Notes under the pieces: model-generated
What the model was told of the DNA's origin: nothing
Database searches by the model: none
Seen by the model: the letters and a program-made list of their open reading frames with translations, nothing else
NCBI GenBank assembly: GCA_023423675.1
Contig: JAFAFD010000087.1
Location: 1 to 25,120, forward strand
Origin: Pseudomonadota bacterium
GTDB taxonomy: Bacteria; Pseudomonadota; Gammaproteobacteria; Xanthomonadales; Xanthomonadaceae
DNA: 25,120 nucleotides
Reading direction: 5' to 3'
Part shown: positions 16,616 to 23,829 of the stretch, piece after piece
How the letters are laid out: every line of letters begins with the position of its first letter
Position numbering within the stretch: the stretch's first letter is position 1
Translations under genes and position numbers: made by a program

Positions 16616-16628
16616 CGGAGAACTGCTG

Positions 16629-16683
16629 CCATTGTCCAGTCCCCTGCCCCGTCATCGCAACGGTGCAGGGGGATGGACAATGG
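16629..16683 (-). other. Long hairpin in the receptor 3' region (hairpin C)
   Basis: CCATTGTCCA (16629-16638) pairs with TGGACAATGG (16674-16683), and CCCCTGC (16641-16647) with GCAGGGG (16665-16671). A third short stem (16649-16652 with 16660-16663) lies inside. This gives about 21 base pairs with a 2x2 internal loop. It shares bases 16678-16683 with hairpin B, so B and C cannot form completely together. Confidence 0.75.
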
Positions 16684-16706
16684 ACCGGCCCGGGGGCCGG
16701 CCATTG
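16678..16706 (-). other. GC-rich hairpin in the receptor 3' region (hairpin B)
   Basis: CAATGG plus CCGGCC (from 16678) pairs with GGCCGG plus CCATTG (to 16706), with one bulged A at 16684 and a very tight loop. It lacks a T-tract, so it is not a terminator by itself. Confidence 0.7.
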
Positions 16707-16712
16707 CCAGGT

Positions 16713-16744
16713 CCCGATGCCAGCGGCAGGCCACTGGCATCGGG
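16713..16744 (-). other. 11-bp perfect hairpin after the receptor stop (hairpin A)
   Basis: CCCGATGCCAG (16713-16723) pairs perfectly with CTGGCATCGGG (16734-16744) around a 10-base loop. It lies 20 bases beyond the receptor stop codon. No T-tract follows, so it may stabilise the mRNA 3' end or act with the terminator at 16595. Confidence 0.75.
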
Positions 16745-16764
16745 GTGTTGCCGTACATCACTGC

Positions 16765-19700
16765 TTAGAAGCGGAAGCCCACTTCGGCCTTGACCTGGCG
16801 CGGAGTACCGATGATGTCGCCGGTCTCGTTGTAGCTGGCCTGCAGCTTGCCGTTGGTCTTGATGTAGTTGTAGGTGGAGAAGTTGTCGAAGTTGAACACG
16901 TTGATGATGTCGATACGAGCGTACATCTCGGTGTCACCCGGCATCTTGAACGTCTTCGTCGCCTGCAGGTCGACCGAACGGTAGCCGAAGATCTTGCCAC
17001 CCAGCAGGAACTTGCCGTTGGCGTTCGGCACGGCGGCCTGCGGGGTCGGCAGCGTGTAGCCGCTGGCCTGCGGGATGCCGTACCAGTCGTTGACGGCGGT
17101 CGGGGTGGCCAGGGTGATCTTGCCACCGAAGGTGATGCCCCAGAAGCCAGCGTACGAACCGGTCACCACCAGGCGGTGGCGCGGTGCACCGTTGGAACGG
17201 ATGGTCGGGTAATCCTCGATCAGGCCGCGGTCGAAGGCGTACTTCTCGTTGATGTCGCGGTTGTGGCGCGCGGTCGTCCAGGTGTAGGCGATCGAGGTGC
17301 CCCAGCCGCTTTCCTTGGTGAACGGCTTCTGCGCCGACAGCAGGACCTGGGTTGCACGGGTCTTGATGCCCTGCTGGCCGATGATCAGGCTGCCGAAGCC
17401 CGGCACGTTGCAGCTCCAGGCCTGGCTCAGGCCCGGCTCGGTGCCACCGCACAGGCGCGGGTCATCGAAGAACTGGCCGGTCGGGTAACGGTTGCCCAGG
17501 GTGAAGGCGAAGCCGTCGTAGCTCAGCGTGCGGGCGATGGTGGCGTCGGTCAGCCAGTCACCGATCTGGTTGCTCATGCCCAGGCTGAACTGATCCGAGT
17601 ACGGGGCCTTCAGGTTGTTGTTGAGCAGGTCGACTTCCAGGCCGGCATTGCTGGTCGAACCGACCAGGGCCTGCAGGTTGCCGATGCCGTTGAGCAGGTT
17701 CGGGTTCCAGTCATAGCAGGCGGCCTGGCCATTGATGCAGGTGCCGGTAGCCGGGTTGCGGAAGTAGATGGTCGGCTGCGGCAGGGCCAGCTTGGTGGTT
17801 TCCAGCTGCAGGTTGTCGAACAGGTCGCGGTCGTACGAACGGCCGGCACCACCGTGGATCACGTGCTGCTCGTCGGCGTTGATGTCATACGAGAAGCCCA
17901 GGCGCGGCTGCCAGGCATCCTTGAACGCCTTGCGGTTGTGGCCGTTGCTGATGTAGTTGCTGATGTCCAGGCCGCCCAGCGCCAGCGAATCGGCGTAGGT
18001 CTGGCCGGCGGGGGCGCGCGGATCCTGCGAGTAGATCGCATCGACCACGGCCTGCGGGGTCACGAAGTCCAGGTACGCCGGGGTCTTTTCATAATCCCAG
18101 CGCAGGCCGAGGTTGACCTGCAGGTGGTCGTTGACCTGCCAGTCGTCCTGGATGAACACGCCGTACTGCTTGGACTTCGAACGCACTTCACCCGACACGC
18201 CGTCCACGCCGGTCACCGGCTTGACGAACTGCGCCTTGTACGGAATGGAGTCCGGGAAGTCCGGATCGCCCAGGCTGTAGGTGAAGGTCGGGTTGATCTG
18301 CGCCGCATCGGAGGCGTACAGGTCGATTGCCTTGTACTTCACGCCCATCTTGATGGTGTGGTCGCCGGCCCACTGGATGCCGTCCAGGGTCAGGTTGTCT
18401 TCGATCGACCAGCCCTTCTGGCCCTTCACCTGCGAATCCAGTGCCGAGGCGCCACCGATCTTTACCACGGTGCGGTCTTCAGTGCCGTCCGGTGCGGTGT
18501 AGGTGATGCCGTTGGCCAGGGTCAGCGGGGTCGGGTTGTTGAACGAATCTTCGTGGGTGACCATCATTTCGTTGTAGAAACGCTCGCCGCTGTGGTTCCA
18601 GCGCAGTGCGTAACGACGGTCGGTGTTGACCACTTCACGGCCAGCTTCCGGCGAGGTCTGGCCACTGAACTGCGACTGGGTTTCGTCGCGGTCCTGGAAG
18701 GTCAGCTCGATGCGGTCGTTGTCGGTCGGCTCGAAGTCGACCTTACCGAAGATCAGGTCCTGCTGGAACGGCTGGCTGGCCGGGCCGAGGCCTGCGGCGC
18801 CTTCGGCCGGCAGCAGGCTGGCGGCACCGGTGACGGCGCCGTCCGGCGCGATGGTGACCGGCAGGTCGAAGCGCTTGGCTTCGTAGGTCACGAAGAAGTG
18901 CGCCTTGTCCTGGATGATCGGGCCGCCCAGGGCGAAGCCGTATTCCTTCTCGGCCGAGACCATCTTGTCCTTGCCACCCTGGCGCTCGGCCGGGGTCTTG
19001 GCGCGCATGTCTTCGTCGGTGTAGCGGTAGAACGCCTCACCCTTGAATTCATTGGTACCGGACTTGGTCGCAGCAGTCACTGCGGCGCTCGACACCTGGC
19101 CGTACTCGGCCTTGTAGTTGCCGCTGATGACCTTGTATTCGCCGATCGCCAGCTGCGGGAACGGGTTGCCGGCGCTGCCGGACTGGCCGGCCACGCCGCC
19201 GCCCTTGACGTAGCTCTTCTGGCCCACGCCGTCGATGTAGACGTTGGTGCCGTCGGCATTGGTGGCACCGCCGCGCAGCGAGGTGTTGCCCTTGGCATCA
19301 CGGGTGAAGATCAGGCCCGGCACCGCGTCGGCGAACTCCAGGAAGTTGCGCGACACCTGCGGGGTGGTCTGGATCTGCTGCAGGCTGACGGTCTTGCCGA
19401 CTTCGGAGGTACGCACTTCCTGCAGCAGGGTCGGTGCGACGACGTTGACGGTGTCCAGGTTGGTCGCGGCGCTGCCACCCGACGAACCGCCGGCGGCGGC
19501 CTCGCTGAAGTTCAGCGTGGAGGTCGAGGCGACGGTGACGGTGACCTTCTGGGTCTGGCCGTTGGCAGCCACGTCATAGGTGCCCGGATCCAGGCCCATC
19601 AGCGAATAGGTGCCATCGGCGCGCACGGTGCCGCGACGGACGGTGCCGGTGGCAACGTTGGTCGCGGTGACTTCCGAACCGGCCTGGGCGCCGGCCACCT

Positions 19701-19824
19701 GGCCGCGCAGGCTGGCGTTGGCCGACTGCGCCATGACGTTCGGGGCGGCAGCCAGCATCAGGCAGCTGACCAGTGCGGTGCTCAGCAGCCGGCGGGCCGG
19801 CATGCGGATCGTGGAATGCATCAT
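16765..19824 (-). CDS. Oar-type TonB-dependent outer-membrane receptor
   Basis: The 1019-residue protein starts with a signal peptide (likely cleavage after VMA at about 32). A carboxypeptidase-regulatory-like beta-sandwich (about 35-100, SLRGQVAGAQAG ... GTYDVAANG) leads into a plug domain (about 125-250, with QQIQTTPQVSRNFLEFAD). A long beta-barrel follows, ending in the outer-membrane assembly signal with terminal Phe (VKAEVGFRF). This is the 'Oar-like' architecture of TonB-dependent transporters. In Xanthomonadaceae and Bacteroidetes such receptors often import plant or microbial glycans. The ATG at 19824 was chosen for its GGAG (19834-19837, 9-base spacing); ATG 19821 is an equal alternative. 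It follows lacI by 75 bp on the same strand and is probably co-transcribed with it. Its substrate is inferred from the GH144 neighbour. Confidence 0.94.
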   Translation of the reverse strand: MMHSTIRMPARRLLSTALVSCLMLAAAPNVMAQSANASLRGQVAGAQAGSEVTATNVATGTVRRGTVRADGTYSLMGLDPGTYDVAANGQTQKVTVTVASTSTLNFSEAAAGGSSGGSAATNLDTVNVVAPTLLQEVRTSEVGKTVSLQQIQTTPQVSRNFLEFADAVPGLIFTRDAKGNTSLRGGATNADGTNVYIDGVGQKSYVKGGGVAGQSGSAGNPFPQLAIGEYKVISGNYKAEYGQVSSAAVTAATKSGTNEFKGEAFYRYTDEDMRAKTPAERQGGKDKMVSAEKEYGFALGGPIIQDKAHFFVTYEAKRFDLPVTIAPDGAVTGAASLLPAEGAAGLGPASQPFQQDLIFGKVDFEPTDNDRIELTFQDRDETQSQFSGQTSPEAGREVVNTDRRYALRWNHSGERFYNEMMVTHEDSFNNPTPLTLANGITYTAPDGTEDRTVVKIGGASALDSQVKGQKGWSIEDNLTLDGIQWAGDHTIKMGVKYKAIDLYASDAAQINPTFTYSLGDPDFPDSIPYKAQFVKPVTGVDGVSGEVRSKSKQYGVFIQDDWQVNDHLQVNLGLRWDYEKTPAYLDFVTPQAVVDAIYSQDPRAPAGQTYADSLALGGLDISNYISNGHNRKAFKDAWQPRLGFSYDINADEQHVIHGGAGRSYDRDLFDNLQLETTKLALPQPTIYFRNPATGTCINGQAACYDWNPNLLNGIGNLQALVGSTSNAGLEVDLLNNNLKAPYSDQFSLGMSNQIGDWLTDATIARTLSYDGFAFTLGNRYPTGQFFDDPRLCGGTEPGLSQAWSCNVPGFGSLIIGQQGIKTRATQVLLSAQKPFTKESGWGTSIAYTWTTARHNRDINEKYAFDRGLIEDYPTIRSNGAPRHRLVVTGSYAGFWGITFGGKITLATPTAVNDWYGIPQASGYTLPTPQAAVPNANGKFLLGGKIFGYRSVDLQATKTFKMPGDTEMYARIDIINVFNFDNFSTYNYIKTNGKLQASYNETGDIIGTPRQVKAEVGFRF

Positions 19825-19844
19825 CAACTCAATCTCCGGGTGGC

Positions 19845-19865
19845 GGTATCCGCGGATGCGGTACC
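19845..19865 (-). promoter_or_regulatory. Hairpin between lacI and the receptor gene
   Basis: In the 75-bp gap, GGTA and CCGC pair with GCGG and TACC around a 4-base loop with one bulged base. No T-tract follows. It sits just upstream of the receptor Shine-Dalgarno and could alter translation or lacI/receptor mRNA ratios. No operator-like palindrome is visible in this gap. Confidence 0.45.
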
Positions 19866-19898
19866 TGCGATCAATCAAAAGAAGGAACGCCTCTGGCT

Positions 19899-20921
19899 TC
19901 AATGGCCCGATGGCGGAGTGGTGGAATCGCGAACGATGAGGCGGGGAACAAGCGTCTGCTTGTCACCTGCCCCTTCGGGGGTGTTGCCGTCCATCAACTG
20001 CATCAGACGCGTCATCGCCCTATCGCCCAACTCGGCGATACTGACCTGCATGGTGGTCAACGATGGGTGTACAAACCGCGCCAGTGGAATGTCATCGAAA
20101 CCCGCCAGGGCGACATCGGTGGGCACGTGGATGCCTGCCTGCGCGAAGGCATACAGGCAACCCAGGGCCATCATGTCGTTGGCGGCGAACACGGCATCGG
20201 GCAGCGCGCCGGCTGCCAGCATCTCCTGACCGGCGCGATGGCCGGAAGCTTCGTCGAAATCACCGGGCAACTCGATGCCTTCGGCGCCGTTGCCAAAAGC
20301 CGCCAGCGCGTCGCGGAAGCCACGCAGGCGCTCGCGCGCGTCGAAGTTGAGGTCCGGGCCAGAAATGAACGCGATGCGGCGGTGGCCGGCATCGAGCAGG
20401 TGGCGGGTCATGGCCATCGCACCGGCGTGATCGTCGATGCTCAGGACCGGGTGATCCTGCCCCGGCAGATAGGTGTTGATCAGGACCGTGGGCAGCGACT
20501 GCGGCAGGTTGTCGGTGAGGAAGCCGGGGCTCTCGGCATAGGGCGAGAGCACCAGCAGGCCATCGACGCGGCCGCGCATGGCACGCAGGGCGGCGCCCTG
20601 CTGTACCTGGTCGCCGTGGTAGCTGGACACCAGCAGGTGCTGGCGACGGTTGCGGGCAACATTGTCGATGCCGCGCATCAGCTCGGAGAAGAATTCGCCG
20701 TACAGGTCAGGCAGCACCACGCCTACCGTATTGGTACGGCGGCTGCTCAGGCTGCGTGCGGCGGCGTGCGGGGTGTAACGCAGCCTCGCGGCGACCTCCA
20801 GCACAAGCTGGCGGACCGGTTCGGCGACATTCTCATGCCCGTTCAGCGCGCGGGAAACCGTGGCCACGGAGACCCGGGCTTCTCGTGCGACGTCTTTGAT
20901 TGTTATGGCTGCCTTGTTCAC
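19899..20921 (-). CDS. LacI/GalR-family transcriptional regulator of the glycan locus
   Basis: The 340-residue protein has an N-terminal helix-turn-helix (about 6-30, TIKDVAREARVSVATVSRAL), the hinge helix with AARSLSSRRTNTVGVV (about 54-69), and a periplasmic-binding-protein-like effector domain ending with the conserved GFDDIPLARFVHPSLTT. It should bind palindromic operators as a dimer and release them on binding a sugar. The start at GTG 20921 is preferred over GTG 20936 because GGAGGG lies 7 bases upstream of it and the resulting N-terminus has normal length. It is the first gene of the locus, directly upstream of the receptor. A matching operator lies in its own promoter, so it is probably autoregulated. 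Confidence 0.95.
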   Translation of the reverse strand: MNKAAITIKDVAREARVSVATVSRALNGHENVAEPVRQLVLEVAARLRYTPHAAARSLSSRRTNTVGVVLPDLYGEFFSELMRGIDNVARNRRQHLLVSSYHGDQVQQGAALRAMRGRVDGLLVLSPYAESPGFLTDNLPQSLPTVLINTYLPGQDHPVLSIDDHAGAMAMTRHLLDAGHRRIAFISGPDLNFDARERLRGFRDALAAFGNGAEGIELPGDFDEASGHRAGQEMLAAGALPDAVFAANDMMALGCLYAFAQAGIHVPTDVALAGFDDIPLARFVHPSLTTMQVSIAELGDRAMTRLMQLMDGNTPEGAGDKQTLVPRLIVRDSTTPPSGH

Positions 20922-20928
20922 GAAGCCG

Positions 20929-20934
20929 CCCTCC
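20929..20934 (-). promoter_or_regulatory. Shine-Dalgarno of lacI that decides the GTG start
   Basis: GGAGGG on the minus strand is 7 bases before GTG 20921. The alternative GTG (20936) overlaps this site, which would then be inside the coding region. Confidence 0.7.
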
Positions 20935-20962
20935 ACGGCTTGGACCTACCAGCTTGGCGCGG

Positions 20963-20992
20963 AATGTAAGCGTTTCCATCTGCGCTTGTAAA
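20963..20992 (-). promoter_or_regulatory. Promoter of the lacI-receptor unit
   Basis: On the minus strand a -35 element TTTACA (20987-20992, 5 of 6 consensus) and a -10 element TACATT (20963-20968, 4 of 6) are separated by 18 bases. The LacI-type operator lies between and over the -10, which fits repression. Confidence 0.6.
20965..20978 (-). promoter_or_regulatory. LacI-family operator in the lacI promoter
   Basis: On the minus strand the site is TGGAAACGCTTACA, matching TGnAAnCGnTTnCA with a central CG. It is close in sequence to the operator upstream of the GH144 gene at 16570-16583. Its place between -35 and -10 suggests negative autoregulation. Confidence 0.75.
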
Positions 20993-21084
20993 CACTCCGT
21001 TAGACGAATGTCCCCAGATGGACACAGAAATCTGACGTGGACAGGTCTGTTCCTGGACCTGGCAGGACTTTGCGGGACAGGCCA

Positions 21085-21360
21085 TCAGCCCTGCTCGGAC
21101 AGGGTGAATGCGCGGATGGACAGCGCATGGATATCGGTCTCCATCAGCCCACCCAGCGCGGCATACACGGCGCGATGGCGCGCCAACGGTGCCATGCCGG
21201 CGAACTGTTCACTGACCACCAGCACGTTGAAATGGCCGCGTCCGTCGCGCGCTCCGGCATGGCCGGCATGGCGATGGCTGTCGTCTTCGATCTCCAGCGT
21301 GCTGGGCGCCAATGCCTGCTGCAATGCAACACGTATTAGATCGATGCGCTGCGCGCTCAT
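21085..21360 (-). CDS. BolA family protein
   Basis: The 91-residue protein carries the BolA pattern: an N-terminal helix ([13 protein letters not shown]), the strand GHFNVLVVS, and the conserved [11 protein letters not shown] helix with its invariant His in RHR. BolA proteins pair with monothiol glutaredoxins around a [2Fe-2S] cluster through that His and take part in iron sensing, Fe-S trafficking or envelope morphology. Whether this is BolA proper or the IbaG branch is not clear. Its start overlaps the yciI stop (ATGA at 21357-21360). The lacI promoter region follows its stop, with no intrinsic terminator visible between. Confidence 0.92.
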   Translation of the reverse strand: MSAQRIDLIRVALQQALAPSTLEIEDDSHRHAGHAGARDGRGHFNVLVVSEQFAGMAPLARHRAVYAALGGLMETDIHALSIRAFTLSEQG

Positions 21361-21662
21361 GGCAGCACCTTGCGGAAGGGCCGGACCTCGACGCGGGTGT
21401 AGACGCCTGCGGCCACATATGGGTCGGCATCGGCCCACTCGCGGGCCTGCGCGAGAGACTCGAACGCGGCAATCACCACCGAACCACTGAAACCAGCCGG
21501 ACCCGGATCCTCGCTGTCGATCGCCGGGCACGGCCCGGCCAGCAGCAGGCGTCCCTCGTCGCGCAGCGCGTGCAGCCGCGCCAGGTGCTCGGGCCGGGCC
21601 TGCAGCCGCTGCGCCAGCACATCCTGGCCGTCGTAACCTTCAATCACATAGAACACGGGCAT
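21357..21662 (-). CDS. YciI family protein
   Basis: The 101-residue protein shows the YciI (ferredoxin-like alpha/beta) pattern: [22 protein letters not shown] with H26, then [18 protein letters not shown] with D80 and the terminal VRPFRKVL. The His/Asp pair is the proposed active site of the family, but the cellular role is poorly known. It is translationally coupled to the bolA-type gene (ATGA). The start at 21662 gives the usual short N-terminus ([12 protein letters not shown]). Its AGGA lies almost on the ATG, so initiation signals are weak. Confidence 0.92.
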   Translation of the reverse strand: MPVFYVIEGYDGQDVLAQRLQARPEHLARLHALRDEGRLLLAGPCPAIDSEDPGPAGFSGSVVIAAFESLAQAREWADADPYVAAGVYTRVEVRPFRKVLP

Positions 21663-22028
21663 TCCTCGTTCATGTTGCGGTGCGTCGATTCTAGCCAATG
21701 GGCCGCCGATACCGGCCCGGCTGGACACTGGCCAGGCAAAGCCGTACCCTAGACACCATTGCACGTGGCGTGATGCAGCAGCCCGTCGGTTTTTGCGACC
21801 AACGCAGCCCCCGACGACCGTACCGCTTCTTCGAACCGGGCCAACCGGCCGGGCCACGTAGACGACCTCCCCGTAGTTCCGTCGCCGCCGTTTTCCTGCG
21901 GCGCGTCCTGCTGTTTGATATGTGTGGAATCGCGCCGATCCCGGCGTGTCTGGTGCCTGCGGCGCCGTGGCGAAGGCCCGGCAGAACCGGCACCGCGACT
22001 GGTCCGTTGCAATTCTATTGTCCATTAG
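21663..22028 (+). other. Gene-free region between yciI and scpA
   Basis: These 366 bp separate divergent genes and must hold promoters for both. I see no gene. Short frames on both strands look like GC-bias shadows. A 6-bp stem GGTGCC/GGCGCC with a TGC loop near 21955 suggests a structured scpA leader. No confident -35/-10 pair was found. scpA lacks a Shine-Dalgarno here. Confidence 0.4.
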
Positions 22029-22934
22029 ATGACTTCCGAACTCGCGCTCGACGCGAACCCGCCAACCCGGCCGCCCGCCCCCCAGCAGCAGGAAATGCCG
22101 CTGGCCGTGGTGCATGGGCAACCGGTCCTGCAGATCCCGCAGGACCTGTACATCCCGCCGGATGCGCTGGAAGTCATCCTGGATGCCTTTGAAGGTCCGC
22201 TGGACCTGCTGCTGTACCTGATCCGCCGGCAGAACCTGGACGTGCTGGACATTCCCGTGGCCGAAATCACCCGGCAGTACGTGGAATACATCACCGTGAT
22301 GCGCGAGCTGCGTTTCGAGCTGGCCGCCGAGTACCTGGTGATGGCCGCCATCCTGGCCGAGGTGAAGTCGCGCATGCTGCTGCCGCGCCCGGTCAGTGAA
22401 GATGGCGACGAGGCCGACCCGCGCGCCGAGCTGGTGCGCCGACTGCAGGAGTACGAACGTTTCAAGCAGGCCGCCGAGGATATCGACGCCCTGCCCCGTC
22501 AGGACCGCGACACCACGGTGGCGCACGCCTTCATGCCCGAGCGGGCGACGGTGAAGCTGCCGCCGCCGGTGGACCTGAAGGAAATGCTGCTGGCCCTGCA
22601 CGACGTGCTCAAGCGCGCCGAGCTGTTCAGCGGCCACGCGATCAAGCGCGAGGCCCTGAGCGTGCGCCAGCGCATGGGCGAAGTGCTGGGTCGTCTGGAA
22701 GACGGCAGGTTCTACCGCTTTGAAGGGCTGTTCACCGCCGAAGAAGGCAAGCTGGGCGTGCTGGTCACGTTCCTGGCAGTGCTGGAACTGGCCAAGGAAC
22801 AGCTGCTGGACCTGGTCCAGGAAGAGCCGCTGGCGCCGATCTACGTGAAGTCCCTGGCCGCCGGCAACACCAACGCCCCGCTGCAGTTCAGCAGCGAGTT
22901 CGACGACAACGACGCCGCCAATGAGAACGAGTGA
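22029..22934 (+). CDS. scpA: Segregation and condensation protein A
   Basis: The 301-residue kleisin subunit of the SMC-ScpA-ScpB condensin has an N-terminal SMC-binding region containing [30 protein letters not shown] (about residues 55-85) and [26 protein letters not shown] just after. The C-terminal winged-helix domain (about 215-280) contains [18 protein letters not shown]. The first 35 residues are a Pro/Gln-rich extension. The ATG at 22029 has no Shine-Dalgarno, so it may be leaderless, or translation may start at M23 (22095), which is preceded by AGGA. scpB follows 13 bases after the stop. Confidence 0.95.
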   Translation: MTSELALDANPPTRPPAPQQQEMPLAVVHGQPVLQIPQDLYIPPDALEVILDAFEGPLDLLLYLIRRQNLDVLDIPVAEITRQYVEYITVMRELRFELAAEYLVMAAILAEVKSRMLLPRPVSEDGDEADPRAELVRRLQEYERFKQAAEDIDALPRQDRDTTVAHAFMPERATVKLPPPVDLKEMLLALHDVLKRAELFSGHAIKREALSVRQRMGEVLGRLEDGRFYRFEGLFTAEEGKLGVLVTFLAVLELAKEQLLDLVQEEPLAPIYVKSLAAGNTNAPLQFSSEFDDNDAANENE

Positions 22935-22947
22935 GCGCTGACTGCCG

Positions 22948-23829
22948 ATGGACCAGACGCTGATCAACCGCATTGTCGAAGGTGCCCTGCTGGCCTCCAG
23001 CCAGCCGCTCACCCTGGCCCAGCTGAAAGACCTGTTCCCGGAAGAGGAACCGGCACCGCCGGGCAGCATCGAACGTGCGCTGGAGCGCCTGCGCGAAGGC
23101 TGCGAAGGGCGTGGCGTGGAACTGGTCGAGGTCGCCTCCGGCTTCCGCTACCAGGTGACCGGCGAAGTGCACGGCTGGATCAGCCGGCTGTGGACCGAGC
23201 GCAAGACCCGTTACACCCGTGCCACTCTGGAAACCCTGGCGCTGATTGCCTACCGGCAGCCGATCACCCGCGGCGAGATCGAGCAGGTGCGCGGCGTGGC
23301 GGTCAGCAGCAACATCATCCAGGCGCTGGAAGAACGCGAATGGATCCGCGTGGTCGGCCACCGCGACGTGCCCGGCAAGCCGGCGCTGTTCGGTACCACC
23401 AAGGGCTTCCTGGACTATTTCGGCCTGAAGCGCCTGGACGAACTGCCGCCGTTGTCGGAACTGAAAGACCTGGGCGAGCTGGAACCGCAGCTGGCGCTGG
23501 ACCGTGATGGTCCCGCCGTTGCCGGTGCCGCCGGCCCGGACATCAGCGCCGACCCCGACGCGGCCGCCAACGATGACGCCGGCCTGCAGGGCGGCGATGG
23601 CAACACCGAGAATTCCGTCGACGCGGCAGCTGCTGCGCCGGCCACCGATGAGCAAGCACCTTCGCCCCTCGATGATGGGCACCCCGATTCCGCGCCGGGC
23701 GAGCGCGCGGTGCCAGTGAACGAACGCGAAGACAACGCCGTCGCGACGACGACCGTGGCTGTTGACCAAGCCGATTCCGAACCAGAGGCCGACCTCGAAA
23801 CCGTCGGCCGGAGCAAAACTGATGAGTGA
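22948..23829 (+). CDS. scpB: Segregation and condensation protein B
   Basis: The 293-residue protein has the two winged-helix domains of ScpB in about residues 1-170, with the signature [20 protein letters not shown] and the second-domain motif [14 protein letters not shown]. ScpB dimers bind ScpA in the condensin complex that compacts and segregates chromosomes. Residues from about 195 are an acidic, Ala/Asp/Glu-rich, probably disordered tail, longer than in the Bacillus protein (about 197 residues). The stop codon lies inside the start of rluB (8-bp overlap, 23822-23829), so the genes form one unit. Confidence 0.95.
   Translation: MDQTLINRIVEGALLASSQPLTLAQLKDLFPEEEPAPPGSIERALERLREGCEGRGVELVEVASGFRYQVTGEVHGWISRLWTERKTRYTRATLETLALIAYRQPITRGEIEQVRGVAVSSNIIQALEEREWIRVVGHRDVPGKPALFGTTKGFLDYFGLKRLDELPPLSELKDLGELEPQLALDRDGPAVAGAAGPDISADPDAAANDDAGLQGGDGNTENSVDAAAAAPATDEQAPSPLDDGHPDSAPGERAVPVNEREDNAVATTTVAVDQADSEPEADLETVGRSKTDE

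Noticed and set aside
16663..20229. A 1188-codon plus-strand open frame over the receptor gene
   Set aside because: It is antisense to the TonB-dependent receptor and spans two genes and an intergenic region; no family features.
20981..20994. Second operator at TGCGCTTGTAAACA next to the lacI operator
   Set aside because: It has TG...CA ends but lacks the central CG and the matched AA/TT pairs, and overlaps the -35 element, which explains part of it.
21044..21063. CAGGTC/GACCTG dyad after the bolA-type gene as terminator
   Set aside because: The stem is only 6 bp with an 8-base loop and no T-tract follows on either strand.
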